Shown here one piece after another: positions 47,073 to 47,102 of a stretch of 47,102 nucleotides of DNA (its first letter is position 1; each line of letters opens with the position of its first letter). This stretch comes from Candidatus Woesearchaeota archaeon (lineage in GTDB: Archaea; Nanobdellota; Nanobdellia; Woesearchaeales; SM23-78). Position numbers and translations under genes: made by a program. Location of the stretch: assembly GCA_016930415.1 (NCBI GenBank), contig JAFGGS010000010.1:1-47102 (forward strand), in the 5' to 3' direction. The notes beneath the pieces are model-generated. The model saw only the letters and a program-made list of their open reading frames with translations. It did no database searches and was not told the DNA's origin.

Positions 47073-47102
47073 AAGTAGTCAAAACATTCCCGAACCAGTG
47101 AA
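47065..47102 (+). CDS. start of an unidentified gene (runs off the window)
   Basis: The visible codons read MVISSQNIPEPV. The ATG lies about 28 nt after the TATA box at 47029-47039, so the message would be leaderless. Too little is present to name it. The tandem operator sites suggest a regulator or a tightly controlled gene. Confidence 0.4.
   Translation, partial: MVISSQNIPEPV

Noticed and set aside
1-47102. CRISPR array or cas genes
   Set aside because: No regularly spaced direct repeats and no Cas-like proteins were seen; the only multi-copy short motifs are the operator-like sites and inverted repeats listed.

Overview
The window is from an archaeal genome. Evidence: the archaeal gene order rps13-rps4-rps11-rpoD-tRNA-rpl18e-rpl13-rps9-rpoN, a topoisomerase VI subunit B, an archaeal DnaG, a RIO1 kinase, a KH-domain ribosome-assembly protein, a HerA-family ATPase, an archaeal SRP RNA and TATA boxes placed for leaderless transcription. 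Several genes look bacterial or hybrid (LeuRS with a bacterial-type core, a FolB-type aldolase). Small secreted and membrane proteins and a CxxC zinc protein of a kind common in DPANN genomes are also present. A DPANN archaeon of the Woesearchaeota/Pacearchaeota kind is my best guess. This is inference from gene content, not a placement.

Layout. 1-5.8 kb: the edge of a topoisomerase VI-B gene interrupted by an intein, a PHP protein, a small HTH regulator, a KH protein, a RelBE-type toxin-antitoxin pair with a palindromic operator, RIO1, MarC and a DUF6159-like membrane protein. 5.8-13.5 kb: dnaG, a 750-bp structured non-coding stretch, a parvulin fused to a thioredoxin-like domain that has lost its CXXC, a HerA-like ATPase with a LAGLIDADG intein in its P-loop, then an AT-rich cassette bounded by perfect 15-bp inverted repeats that carries an HNH motif nested in a HEPN-like domain. 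13.7-26.7 kb: a CBS protein, a lipoprotein, purine salvage (mtnP-apt), trpS, folB, a COG1325-like gene coupled to a ClC channel, a PQ-loop protein, a presenilin-type protease, a set of small membrane proteins, a zinc-ribbon protein, a metal-ligand-less MBL protein and a GH15-like enzyme. 26.9-33 kb: secreted coiled-coil/DUF5667 proteins, a GNAT enzyme, a membrane-anchored wHTH protein, a Cys-rich lipoprotein, SRP RNA, a flavodoxin-fold oxidoreductase and DoxX. 33-39.9 kb: an ACT-domain protein divergent from a serine-synthesis pair with two operator-like repeats between them, leuS, and an orphan gene followed by its decayed copy. 40-44.5 kb: the ribosomal/RNA polymerase operon with structured leaders before S13 and S4. 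44.5-47.1 kb: a DsbA-like protein, a coupled pair of four-helix transporters, an RHS-repeat tip lacking its toxin, and a new gene start with tandem operators.

Many first genes have an A/T-rich TATA-like box about 25-28 nt before the start codon with no room for a leader. Many internal genes instead carry a Shine-Dalgarno sequence (often GAGGTG) or 4-nt stop/start overlaps. I used this to choose starts. The signals most worth checking are the three-segment switch before S4, the inverted-repeat-bounded HEPN/HNH cassette, and the topoisomerase VI-B intein.
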